A DNA stretch of 64,000 nt from contig NW_018344289.1 of the NCBI RefSeq assembly GCF_002099425.1, positions 434,001 to 498,000 on the forward strand. Direction: 5' to 3'. The DNA is from Phascolarctos cinereus (Eukaryota; Chordata; Mammalia; Diprotodontia; Phascolarctidae). The position numbers and the translations under genes are program-made. This document shows positions 10,711 through 21,534 of the stretch, one piece after another. Below the pieces are notes generated by a model. The model was not told the DNA's origin. It saw nothing but the letters and a program-made list of their open reading frames with translations, and made no database searches. Positions within the stretch are counted from its first letter, which is position 1; every line of letters starts with the position of its first letter.

Positions 10711-11305
10711 TTTGACATTGAAACAGATATATTAATATTCAATAAAAGCATAAAAAGATAAATTTGAAAGAGAAAACATAAGAAAATTAATAATGTTAAA
10801 CTGATTACATTCCTATATGAAAAAGATGATACATGTTATTCCTAAGAACTTTATCATTATTAAGGTAATTAGAAATGGTCTACATAGACAGATTCATGGG
10901 TATGAGTCAATTATGCTAGGAAGATCTTTAAAAAAAAGGCATGAGAAAGAGGAATACCCTGAAAGATGGATGTTTGAGGTAGAACGCAGAAATTTTTCTC
11001 ACATGAAAGAGACATTTAAGGAAGGACATTTAAAGTGAAGGGGGAAGATGAAGTGGGGGTGGTAGGTAGTGCTTTAACTTTGCTCTCATTGGATTTTATT
11101 CAAAGAGAGAAAACACACACAGAAATACATGCATACGGGGTTGAATATAGAAATTTATTTTAACCAACAGGGAAATAGAAGGGGAAAAATAAGACATTAG
11201 GGGAGATGATAAAAAGGAGGACATGATGAGGGAGCCAATAATTAGAATCAAAACTGATTTCAAGTAGGGATGAGATAACAAAAAAAGGGAAGAAACAAAA
11301 GAAAA

Positions 11306-11628
11306 TAGGATAGACAGAAATGCACAGTTAGTAATCATAACTGTGAATGTGGATGGCATGTAAACAGGTAACTGAATAGATTAGAAATCAGAATTCAACA
11401 ATATGTTGTTTATAAGAGACACACCACTTGAAACAGAAAACACATAAAGTTAAAGTAAGGAGATTGAGCTGACTGTATTATTCTTCAGCTGAAGTGAATA
11501 AAAAAAGACAGGGGTAACAATCATGATCTTGGGTAAAGCAAAGACAAAAGTAGAGCTAGTTAAAAGATATAATTGAGGAGACTAAATTTGGTAAAAGATA
11601 TTACAGATAAAGAAGCAATATAAAAATG
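11306..11628 (+). pseudogene. L1-C ORF2 start, endonuclease N-half
   Basis: The segment gtaatcataactgtgaatgt is the family ORF2 start, followed by caacaatatgttgtttataa (normally the CCLQETH segment). It breaks off near 11628, where ORF2 C-terminal sequence follows (gataaaggcctcttttctca). Confidence 0.8.
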
Positions 11629-12617
11629 CTGTAAACTCTGATAAAGGCCTCTTTTCTCAAATCTATAGGAAACTGAGTCAAATTTATAAAACCAGAAGAT
11701 ATTACCAAATTGACTTCAAGAGATATAAAGATGCAGTTTTCAGAAGAAAAATAATTGCCATCAATAGTCATGAAAAATATTCTAAATCACTATTGATTAG
11801 GGAAAGGCAACTTGAAACAACTCTGAGGCTACTTCATACCTATCGGGAATGGCAAATTCTGGAAGGGATGAGGGAAAAATGGTACACTAAAGAACAGGGG
11901 TGGAGTTGTGAATTAGTCCAACCATTTTCTAGAAAAATTTGTAATTGTTCCCAAAGAATTGTAAAGCTGTGCATATTCTTTGACTTATCAAGAGCACCCC
12001 TAAGTCTGTAACCCAAAGAAATAAAGAAAATGGAAAAGTACATGTACATACAAAAATACTTATAGCAACTCTTGTAGGGGTTAAAGAGCTGGAAAATGAG
12101 AGTATGTCCATTAATTAGGGCATGGTTGAATAAGTTGTGGCACAGGATCGTGAAGTAGCACTACTTTGCTGAAAGGAAATGAAGAAGGGGATGGTTTCAG
12201 AAAAAAATAAAATATAAAAACCCTATATGAATTCATGGAATATGAAATGTACAGAACTAGGATACATCAAAATTTAAACTGGAACAACAGAATCATAATG
12301 ATGATCAATTGTGAAAGTGTAAGTTACTCTGATCAATGTAGTGATCCAAGCCATTTCCAGAAAGACTTATGAGGAAAATACTATCATTTTCTAGAAAAAG
12401 AACAATGAACTCTGAGTGCAAACAGAAATATAATTTTTTTCCCACTATATCTGCTTTTTTTTTTTGCAATATGGCTAACATATAAATATGTTCTGCTCGA
12501 TTTCACCTGTATAATTGATATCAGGTTGCTTGTCTTCTTAGTGGGTAAGAAAATGATGGGAGGGAAGGAAAGAATTTGGAACTCAAAATGTAAAAAAATA
12601 ATTAAAAAGTAAATGTC

Positions 12618-12630
12618 ATATTTATATATG

Positions 12631-12678
<48 letters not shown>

Positions 12679-12690
12679 AACTCTATATGT
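12618..12690. repeat. (TA)n microsatellite after the L1-C tail
   Basis: About 25 TA units, seeded at the A-rich 3' end of L1-C. Confidence 0.95.
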
Positions 12691-14035
12691 AATAAAAAAG
12701 AAAAGCAAGTAAGTACATTGTGGATTTTTTCCCTTTAAAGTAAAATTTTCCTCAACTGTTGGATATGAGAAGCTAAATATTAGTATGAATCTTTGATATA
12801 TCTAGCAGAGAAAGAGAGTGGAAAACTAAGGATACTTGGGAATGTTAGGCCCAAGAGCCAAAAAGAATGGAAGTATATTCGCAGCATGATCCATTATACT
12901 TACAGCATTCACTTGTATAACTCGGAGAAGCTTTCAATATTTATTTTTCTCAAGCCAAGACTATTTGGGATTCTTGAACTTACTTTAAAGTATGCTGCCT
13001 CCTGTATTTTTCTTCCTTTTAAATACAAAACAGAATCTTGATTTTGATTTCATTAGCTGCTGGGAATACAATTTTAAGGAGTATATTTATTTTGAAGATA
13101 TCAAAATAGAACTAATTCTTAATCTCTGAACCACTGGGGCAGGCAGTGTTAAACCAATTTTCTTAATTGCTAGCTGAGTTTATGCTCCTTCTACTCTTTT
13201 CAGACAATGAAGGTGATAGTTACATGGATTTGATGCTGAAGAGTTTTCCTCATTTCCCATAATATTCAGGCCATTAAAAAAAACAAATTGTAATGCACTT
13301 CTTCACTTTTCCTTTCTTCACTTTTCCTTCCTCCTCTAAATCCCCACTCCCAAGTTACAAGTCCTTTTGATTTCCTATTACCTTGAGAGACTCAGTTTCC
13401 ACAGAGGTACATATAAGGGATTGTTAGGGGTAGGAAAAGACGCAAGACACACCATTTGAAAATCCTTTTAGTACCATCGTAGAGGGTAGCAGAATTATGA
13501 CCATTATCCTTCGACCACCTAACAAATATGAGTCAAAAGTTACTGGATACTGAGACCAAAGAGACTGAGTAAATGAAATGAATTTAGTAATTGAGAGTAG
13601 ATACAGCAAAAACAACAGAAATATGGTCATTGAAATACCCAAATTCAGTCCATAGCATCCACATATCTTTCTCCTAGATACTTGTAGCAAAGAAGTTACC
13701 CCTTATTTACATGTCTCATCTCACATCTTGTTTCTTATTTAACAAATAGGATTTGAAAGAGGAAAGTATTAGTCCTCTCAGTTGCAATAAATGCAACTGA
13801 TATTTGTACAATTTATTCCAGAGAATATTGCTTATTTGCATTATGTTATTTGTAATTGTTATTACATTACATGTCCATTTACATGTGTTTGTCTACTTAT
13901 GAATGTTAGTGGAATTGAGAGAAGGCAAAACCTAACTAGGGAATGGAGATTTTTATTTATCAGCATACGCTGGAGTAAGGATGTTTTCGTTGATGGAAGT
14001 GTGATTATTATTTTAATAATGTTAAATACAGAGTG
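12691..14035. other. unassigned unique-looking DNA
   Basis: No repeat family or gene recognised. Open frames here (for example 13424-13690 on the minus strand) have no recognisable domain. Confidence 0.5.
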
Positions 14036-14118
14036 AACACACACATATGTGTATATACATATGCACACATGCATACATACATACATACATACAGGTAGAT
14101 AGATATAGATATTTGCTG
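14036..14118. repeat. (CA/TA)n, (CATA)n and (GATA)n microsatellite
   Basis: Mixed short tandem repeats: acacacatatgtgtatata, then catacatacatacatac, then gatagatatagata. Confidence 0.93.
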
Positions 14119-14261
14119 TATGCCTAGATCTCTTAAAATGGATGTACTTATGTAGGAGATGCTAGGGACCTCCTTAAGAAAAAAAGAAATCCTGTGTTGA
14201 CTTAAAACGTGGTTAAGAACAGTCTCCTTCCATATGCTGTGGTTGTGCCTTTAAAACTGCT

Positions 14262-15403
14262 TCTGGAGGCATGGCCAAATTGATTGAGTAGAGAAAGCAC
14301 TCAGCTGAGCTCTCCCAACACTTCTAAACAATTTTAAAATAATGCCTCAAATTGAATTCTGAAGTGGCAAAACAAACAGTAGGTCAGAGTTAGATATTCT
14401 TCCAGTCCAAGAAAATATAAGAGCCCAGAAGAGAGATCTATAGCATAGGAGAGGAGGTCTGGCCCAGATCCAATGTGTATGAAATACCAGTGGTGGGACT
14501 AGGTAGTAGTGAGAGAACAGCAGTAGTTTTGGGAGATCTCAGGCTACAGATGGTAAGGGACCTGGAAAATAGTCAGAAAGAGATTAAAGAAAGAGACTCC
14601 TGTGCTCTTACTAGATGCAGGACCAGATGCCATTTGGCAGCCCCATTGTCTGTAACCATTTCTGGGTCATGGTTAATGGATGGAGAGATATACTTTTTGG
14701 TCCAGAAAGAGTGACAGTTCTAAGGGGCAACTACTTGCCAACTCCATTGCCTAAAAGGATTTCTGGGTCATAGCAAGGGTAAAGAGAAACATTTTTGATC
14801 AAGAGAGAATGGAAGCCATAAGGGGTGGCATCATTTCAATCCTAAGGGAACAGAAGCCCCTAGGAGAGATTTTGATTCTAATCCCAAAGGAACAGAGGCC
14901 CTTTTTTGGGTAAGGACCAGAGTGCATCCCAGGAGAGCAGTGACCACACATCTCCTCAGATGACACCACCTTCAAATCACTGAAAACTTCCAAACTCCCA
15001 GAAGAAGCTTTGAAGATAGCAGTGTGAAAAAGCCTGAAACTTGAGAAAGTGATCCCATGCCCCCAGAATAGGGAACAAAGTCCAACTTTAACATAATTTT
15101 CAAAATCAAGAAATAGGATAGAAACAAAACAAAACAAAACAGAGCAAACAGAAACAAAGAACCTGACCAAAAAAGCTGCAATGGTGACAGGGAAGATCAA
15201 GACATAAACTCAGAAGATGGGAGAGTCAAATTGACCACAAGCAAGCCCTCAAAAAAAAGTTAACTGGATAGAAGCCCAATAAAATTCATCTGGAAGAAGA
15301 AAAGTGTAAACATATCAAGGGAATATATATTTTTTTAATATTAAGGAAGGAAGCCTAACCATTCCAGAAGGGAAACTATAATACAAAACTAAAATTATCA
15401 GAG
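14262..15403 (+). mobile_element. older LINE-1 (L1-D): 5'UTR fused to ORF2 piece
   Basis: The 5'UTR (14262-15178) is collinear with that of L1-C (ctgagctctcccaacactt, taaaataatgcctcaaattg, the repeated ggaacagaggccc block, aaacttgagaaa, aagtccaactttaacat). The ORF1 start (atggtgacagggaagatcaa near 15180) follows for less than 100 bp. The sequence then switches, at about 15265, to the fingers/thumb end of ORF2 (aaattcatctggaagaaga, FIWKK) and ends near 15403, where a SINE begins. More than 3 kb of ORF1 and ORF2 are absent. Confidence 0.85.
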
Positions 15404-15664
15404 CAGTGCAGGTAGGAGGCTCAGTGGATAGATGGATAGAGTGGCTTGGAGTAAGCAAGACTTATCTTCATGGGTTCAAATCTGGCCTTAGACACTCACT
15501 ATCTGTGGGACCCCAGGAAAGTCACTTAACCCTCTTTGCCTTGGTTTATTCATATATAAAATGAGATGCAGAAGCAATTGACAAAAAACTCCAATGTCTT
15601 TGCCAAGAAAACCCCAAATGGTGTCACAAAGACCTCTGAAACAACTGAACAATCACAAAACTGG
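15402..15664 (+). mobile_element. tRNA-derived marsupial SINE, long form
   Basis: A complete copy: head ggctcagtggatagatgg, B box gggttcaaatctggcc, then agtcacttaaccc, and the long 3' body gtctttgccaagaaaacc, aaatggtgtcacaaaga, gaacaatcacaaa. It sits at the 3' edge of L1-D, so it marks a target rather than being part of that L1. Confidence 0.88.
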
Positions 15665-16204
15665 AGAAGGGTCACCTTCATTTTTCCATAGGCTCTACAG
15701 CCCCAACAAATAGGCTTATTTCTTGCTGTTCTGTCCATCTTTTGTAGGTATAGAATGTAGAGTCACCAAATTGGGAATCTGAGCCATGATGACCTCAGAA
15801 ACTATGTTACAAATGGGATGTCACCACCATTCCACCAGGAAATCCCTGAGAAGCCTGGATCCCAGAGCAGATGTATGCCCGGGAGTGGGAAATCCTTTTG
15901 ACTTGAAACATGTTGGGATTAATGATGTATAGGAACTGCACTAAGCTTTAAATCTAATCCCTCTTTTCTCCTTAAAGCCTGAAGTAGCATTGAGGGGTGA
16001 GGAGCTTTTTGACCTTCAGGTCTTAGGGGGGGATTTTTATATGTTTATTTTTTGTTCTACCTGTGAAGTAAATGTTTGTCTGGGAAAGTTAATTTAACTG
16101 TTCTGCGATTAAGTGGAACCCGGGTGGCTAAATGCCTAAATTAAGGGAGCACAATTAGGTGGAGCTTGAGCCTATGGCAGAGATGAAATATACCCACATG
16201 GTTT
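15665..16204. other. unassigned block, possibly an old LTR
   Basis: The block is richer in GC than its surroundings and has LTR-like composition (ttttttgttctacctgtgaa near 16045, tgtctgggaaagttaat), but I could not define ends, a duplication or a polyadenylation motif. Confidence 0.35.
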
Positions 16205-16205
16205 T

Positions 16206-16330
16206 ATATGTGTGTGTGTTCATGTTTATAAACATAGACACACATACACATACATATGCATTAGTGTGTATGTGAATATATGTGTATATATACATACATG
16301 TATGTATATGTGTGTGTGAGCGTGTATATA
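16206..16330. repeat. (TG)/(CA)/(TATG)n microsatellite
   Basis: Imperfect dinucleotide and tetranucleotide runs with TG and CA halves facing each other. Confidence 0.92.
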
Positions 16331-16332
16331 AA

Positions 16333-16580
16333 ATTCAGTCATTTCACTCATATCTGATTCTTTGAGGCACCATTTGAGGTTTCTTTGGAAAAGATACTGG
16401 GGTGGTTTGCCATTTCTTTCTCCAGATCATTTGCAGATGGGAAACTAAGGCAAACAGAGTTAAATGACTTGCCCAGGATCACACAGCTAGTAAGAGTCTG
16501 AGGTCAGATTTGAACTCAGAAATGTGAGACTTCCTGACTCTAGGCATAACATTCTATCTACTGTGACACCTAGCTGTCCC
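16333..16580 (-). mobile_element. tRNA-derived marsupial SINE, long form
   Basis: The same family as 15402-15664 but inverted: the tail side gaggtttctttggaaaaga, then the body acttgcccaggatcacac and cagctagtaaga, the B box agatttgaactcag and the head ctactgtgacacctagctg. It lies between two arms of similar microsatellite (16206-16330 and 16582-16632). Confidence 0.88.
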
Positions 16581-16581
16581 T

Positions 16582-16632
16582 CATATACATACATATGCAC
16601 ATTTATACACACATATGTGTGTATGTGTGTTT
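16582..16632. repeat. (CATA)/(TG)n microsatellite
   Basis: Starts at the SINE head and resembles the microsatellite on the other side of the SINE, as if one array was split by the insertion. Confidence 0.85.
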
Positions 16633-17034
16633 AGGGTATACTTTAGCTATTTCTATTGTTACTGAGAGGAATAACTGGCATTAGAGGGCAGCTTGTATAC
16701 ATACCTTAAAGGGCCCCCTTTTAATGGGGACAACTCATATGTGGTTTCAGCTAAATTAGAGAACATTCACTCAAACAAAAAAGTTTCTGATTCAATAAGA
16801 AGAAAGAGAATCTTTTTCTCCTTTTGAAAAATATGAAAAAAGTATACTATTTATAATCTGTTTTTGAAGATACCTTAAACTGCTACATGTTTCTAATAAG
16901 CTGGATGTTCTTTATCCCCCACTGCAAATTAGATTGAAATCAAGAGAAATATGTCACTATTTGCAAAATGCAAATCTGTTCCTATCTCACCAAGGAAATT
17001 CCTCTTTCATAATATCAGAAACTTTAAGAGTAAC

Positions 17035-17222
17035 ATTACACAGTGGGGAGATAAAGTCCAATTGCTCTGGAATCAAAAGTCCTGTACTCACATCCTACTT
17101 CTGCCTCTTATTGCCTATGTGATTTTGGACATATCATTCAACTTCTCTGAACTCCAATTTTCTCATTTGTGAATGAGGAGTATGTATTAGACTGCCTCTG
17201 TGTACCTTTCTATCTCTCTATA
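17035..17222 (+). mobile_element. MIR/MAR-type SINE, diverged
   Basis: Head acagtggggagataaagt, middle tgcctatgtgattttggac, cattcaacttctctgaactc, attttctcatttgtgaatga and the 3' block tgtgtacctttctatctct follow the SINE order with many changes. Confidence 0.75.
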
Positions 17223-17350
17223 TATGGTCCTTATGCTACTTTGAAGGGAGAAAATAATAGTAATTAAGCACATATATACTTGGTGAAATGACTCTCATCT
17301 GTTTAAAAAAATCATAGTAGGAAGTTAGATAATCCTAATCTTTATTCACT

Positions 17351-17399
17351 CTGTGTGTGTGTGTGTGTGTGTGTGCATGTGTGTGCAAGTGTGTGTATT
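17351..17399. repeat. (TG)n microsatellite
   Basis: About 13 uninterrupted TG units followed by interrupted ones. Confidence 0.96.
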
Positions 17400-18140
17400 T
17401 CGAAAAGGGGGAATAGTCATTACTAGCACATTGTTCACTGTTAACTAATGTAAATTTGTATTTATTCTGACTGTGAAATATTATTAGAGTTCTTTGATTT
17501 TTCCCTTATACTTCTAGATGTATATATCATAAGTATTAGAAAAAAAAATCATTTTTCCATTCTTTCCCTTGCAAAATTCCCCAACTTAATTTTTAAAAAA
17601 ATAGAAATTCTTTTTCCATGTCTTTTTTAAAAATAAAAATTGTGCCTATTTTTGTAGAGAATGCACATCTTGTAGAATAAACTAGCTTTAATTAACATAA
17701 AAGCCTTAGTAGATAGAGACCCCTTTTTCATGTATTCTATTATGTACTACATATACTGTAATTTTTAAACTGAAGTCCTTTGGGCGATAAGTTCAAAATG
17801 TAAGTACTCACAATATCAAGGTAATTCTCCAGAGAAGAAATCTGTAGTTAATGAAAATTGCAGAGGAATACTTTGCAAAATATACTTAATAAAAAAGGTC
17901 TGAATAGATTTTAAAACAAGAGTCAATGCAGTTACATAAATGGCTTTTAAAGTCAGAGGAGGATATATGGGTTAAGGAAAACAAATATAACACATTTTAC
18001 TAGCTTTGGGAAACAAAAAGTGGGTTACTACATTGAAAACTACTTTAAATCCTGAACAATAAATTTCAGCTGAAACTTTCTGAATTAATTACATATTAAT
18101 ACAAGAAATATAGTAAATAACAAAACAAAGAGGAAGTAAT
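17400..18140. other. unassigned AT-rich DNA
   Basis: Nothing recognised on either strand. Confidence 0.5.
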
Positions 18141-18142
18141 CA

Positions 18143-18402
18143 CATTATTCATATTGTGGTTTGTCCTTGTTCTCAAAGAGAATCTTGACCAGGAAGAGGA
18201 TGACATGACTTGCAAATGAATTGGATTTTAGACAGGGAGTGTACAAAGTCACAAGCCTTAGTTTCTCCTCCATAGCCATCTGTGTCCAGTGGCCAGGTAT
18301 AAATCAAGATGGCTGCTAGCTAGTTCCAGTTGTCCAACTCAGCCCTAGCCTGACCTGACCTGACTTCTCCTCTCTTCTCCCCACATGAGGTATCCAGCCC
18401 TG
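18143..18402 (+). mobile_element. non-MIR SINE-like dispersed repeat
   Basis: The block gtttgtccttgttctcaaag, gacatgacttgcaaatgaat, tggattttagacagggag, acaaagtcacaagcctta and ccatctgtgtccagtggcca resembles a repeat I recall from other marsupial contigs. It has no tRNA A/B boxes. Family name, orientation and exact ends are uncertain. Confidence 0.5.
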
Positions 18403-18604
18403 AGAGTGTTCTCCCCAAAGGAAGGTAAATTTTTATGGCTGAAATCTTCCTAAGTTATCTTGGGGTGTACGGACTAGATTTCTTTCTTAAAGATGTAATT
18501 CACTCTGGCTCTCATATATTGGTCCCTGACCAAACACCCTGTAATGGTTACTTTTGGGGCCCTCCAGGCTCTTAGTGAAAGTAAAAACTAATTGTGTCTA
18601 CTTT
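18403..18604. other. unassigned
   Basis: May be the 3' continuation of the repeat at 18143; no independent signature. Confidence 0.4.
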
Positions 18605-19575
18605 GGCCAGCAACCCTTTCAGTAGTATTCCATCACAATCACATACTTATTCAGCCATTCCACAGTTGATGGGTGTCTTTGCAATCTCCAATTCTTTGCT
18701 ACTATGAAAAGAGCTGCCATAAAGATTTCAGAACAAATGGGTTCTATTCCTATATCCCTAATGATCTTAGGAAATACACCTAGTGGTGGTGTTGCTGGGT
18801 CAAAGTATAGGTAGTTTAATAACTCTTTGGGCACAATTTCAGTTTGTTCTCCAAAATGTTTGAATCAGTTCACAATTCCTTCAATAATGAATTCATTTCC
18901 CAATTTTTCCACATCCCCTTCAACCATTTTAGCAGTCTGGTAAGTGTAAAAATAATATTTCAAGGTTGTTTTAATTTGCATTTCTATAATGAATAATGAC
19001 AGAGCATTTTTCATATGATGAACAAATTGTTTTAATTTCTTCATTGGAAAACTGCCTGTTCATATACTTTGATCCTGTATCAATTGTGCAGTGACCCATA
19101 TTCTTATAAATTTGACAAAGTTCTTAACATATTTTAGATACGAGATCTTTATATGAAACTGTCTATAAAATTTCCCCTTCGATGTTCTGCTTTCCTTCTC
19201 ATCTTAAATATATTTTTTACTTGTACAAAATTTTTTAAATTTAATGCAATGGAATTTATCCATTTTACACATAACTTTGCTTTCTATCTCTTGTTTAATC
19301 ATGAATTCCTTACCTGTCCATAAATCTGACAAGTAATATGTTCAATTTTTTGTAATCTTGTAAAATCTCTCTTTATATGTAGGTATTTTTATCTTATCTT
19401 GGTAAATGGTGTAAGATATTAGTCTATTCCCAGCTTCTGCTAATTTTCTACCAAATGATGATTTTTTTATCCCAAAACCTTGTCATTGTATTTGTCAAAT
19501 GCATGGTTATTAGATTATTTGCTTCCATAAGTTGTTATTATACTCTATTCCATTGATCCACCATTTTATTTATTT
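18605..19575 (-). mobile_element. ancient LINE-1 (L1-E), ORF2 C-terminal part
   Basis: Minus-strand translation at 18619-18834 gives FDPATPPLGVFPKI and KNWRLQRHPSTVEWLNKY, the conserved C-terminal tail of marsupial L1 ORF2p. Further left-to-right blocks (ccaaaatgtttgaatcagtt, cagtctggtaagtg, tttgcatttctataatga, taaatggtgtaagatattag) keep family order up to about 19575. Divergence is high and no ends are preserved. Confidence 0.88.
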
Positions 19576-19714
19576 TTTAATTTTTAAATTTATTTTAAAC
19601 TTAAATATAAGAGAAGAAAAAGAAATCATTGCCATTCATAAAGTTAAGAGAGGATTCAATAATGAAACAATAACTTTGCATTTCAATAAAACCTATGTGA
19701 TGAATATTACACAA

Positions 19715-19851
19715 TTTTTTGGTGAGGCAATTCAGGTTAACTGACTAGCACAGGGTAACACAGCTAGTAAGTGTCAAAAGCAGGATTTAAAATCAAGTCT
19801 TCCTGACTCCAAGGCCAGAGATCTATCCACTGTGCCAGCTAGCTGCCCCTA
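19715..19851 (-). mobile_element. tRNA-derived SINE, 5' half
   Basis: On the plus strand: gcacagggtaacacagctag, caggatttaaaatcaagtct, tcctgactccaaggc, and the head ccactgtgccagctagctg. The head lies at the right, so the copy is on the minus strand. Confidence 0.85.
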
Positions 19852-19984
19852 TACAGTTTTTTCAAAGTTGTTCATCTTTCTTTGTTTCCTTGTAAGTTTT
19901 CTCTTGTCCTCTGCTTTGCACATTTACTTTATTTTTCCTCTTCCTCCCCTCCCCAAGTAGGCTACAATTAAGCACAGATGTAGA

Positions 19985-20110
19985 TAGTGAGATACGTAGT
20001 TGGGTAGATAGATAGATGACTATAAATAGAAAGATAGATATATACATATATACATGCATCCACATAGATATCCATAAACATATACATATATTTGCACATA
20101 TACTCACTTG
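19985..20110. repeat. (GATA)/(TACA)n imperfect microsatellite
   Basis: Runs of gatagatagat followed by tacatatatacatgc and related steps. Confidence 0.85.
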
Positions 20111-21534
20111 CATGTACATAAGACCCTATTATGCTTATTTTCACTTGCCATCTATTTCTCTGATGGTAGATAGTATTTTCCTTCTTACGTCCAAATCTTT
20201 CCATATTTTTCTAAAGTTACCAGAATTTCTTATACCACAATTTCCAGTCCAATCATATTCTTTTTTTTTGTATAGCACTTTTTAAATAGTACTTTTTTTT
20301 TCTAATTACATGTAAAGATCATTTTAAACATTCAATTTTGTAAAATTTTGAGTTCTGATTTTTGTTTCTCTCCCTCTCATCCCTCCTTCCTTCCCAAGTA
20401 GGCATGTAATCTGATACAGGTTACACATGTATAATCATATTTCCATATTTGTGATGCTATGAAATTAGAATCAGAATAAAAGGGAAATACCATGAGAAAG
20501 GGAAAAAAAAGTGAAAATAATATGCTTCAAACTGCATTCAAATTCTAAACTTCCTTCTCTGTGTGTGGTTAGTATTTTCCATCATGAATTTTTTGGAATT
20601 GTCTTGTATCACTGTATTGCTGAGAAGATCTAAGGCTATCATAGCTAATCATCCACAATATTACTATTGCTGAATACAGTATTCTTTTGGTTCTGCTCAC
20701 TTCAATCAGCATCAGTTCTGTAAGTATTTCCAGTTTTTTTTTTGTTCTGAAATTAGCCTACTCATAATTTCTTATACAACAATAATATTACATTGTATCA
20801 TATACCACAACTGGTTCAGCTGTTCCCCTATCATGGGTGTCTCCTCAATTTCCAATTGTTTTCCACCATAAAAAGAGATGCTATAAATATTTTTGTACAC
20901 ATGGGTCCTTTCTTTTATCATGATCTCTTTGGGATACAGACCTAGTAGTGGTATTGCTAAATGAAAGGGTAAGAACAGTTTAGTTGCCATTTGGATATAG
21001 TTCCAAATTGTTCTTCAGAATGCTTGGATAAGTTCACAACTCCATCAAAAATGCATTAGTGTTCCAATTTTATGATAGTTAAACTATTCTTTGCTCTGCT
21101 AATTTGCTTATGGTATCATCCCTTATATCTAAATCACATACCCATTTTGACCTTATCTTGATATAGGGTTTGAGATGTTGGTCTATGCCTACTTTCTGAC
21201 AAACTATTTTCCAGCTTTCTCAGCAGTTTTTGTCAAATACTGAGTTCTTGGCCCAGAAGCTGTAGTTTTGGGGTTTATCAAACACTAGGTTGCTATAGTC
21301 ATTTAATACTGTATCATGTGCCTAACCCATTCCACCAATTCACTATTATATTTCTTAGCCAGTACCAAATAGTTTTGATGATTGCCACTTTATAATACAA
21401 TTTCAGATCTGGTACAGCTAGTCTATCTTTCTTTGCATTTTTTTCCATTAATTCCCTTGATATTCTTGATCTTTTTTTTTCCAGATGAATTTTCTTATTT
21501 GTTTTTTTAGATCTATAAAATATTTTTGGGAGTT

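Larger units (their letters stand above)
8338..12617 (+). mobile_element. older LINE-1 (L1-C), internally deleted, carries an LTR
   Basis: In order: a 5'UTR (about 8338-9038, start aaggcagagccaaggtagaa), an ORF1 start at 9039, an LTR fossil (9197-9698 plus a short stub), the rest of ORF1 (about 9815-10710), a purine-rich spacer, the ORF2 start and endonuclease N-half (about 11306-11628), then a direct jump to the ORF2 C-terminus (11630-12200) and a 3'UTR ending near 12617. About 2.7 kb covering the rest of EN and all of RT is missing relative to full-length relatives. Many substitutions and A-rich indels show it is older than L1-A. Confidence 0.9.
19576..20270 (-). mobile_element. ancient LINE-1 3'UTR (probable), interrupted by SINE and microsatellite
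   Basis: ctcttcctcccctccccaag, tctctgatggtagatagtat and a T-rich left edge follow the 3'UTR order seen in the next L1 (20271 onward). A SINE (19715-19851) and a GATA/TACA microsatellite (19985-20110) interrupt it. Assignment rests on partial similarity. Confidence 0.5.

Noticed and set aside
12618-12690. Replication origin or matrix attachment region
   Set aside because: It is a plain TA microsatellite at an L1 tail, with no further support.
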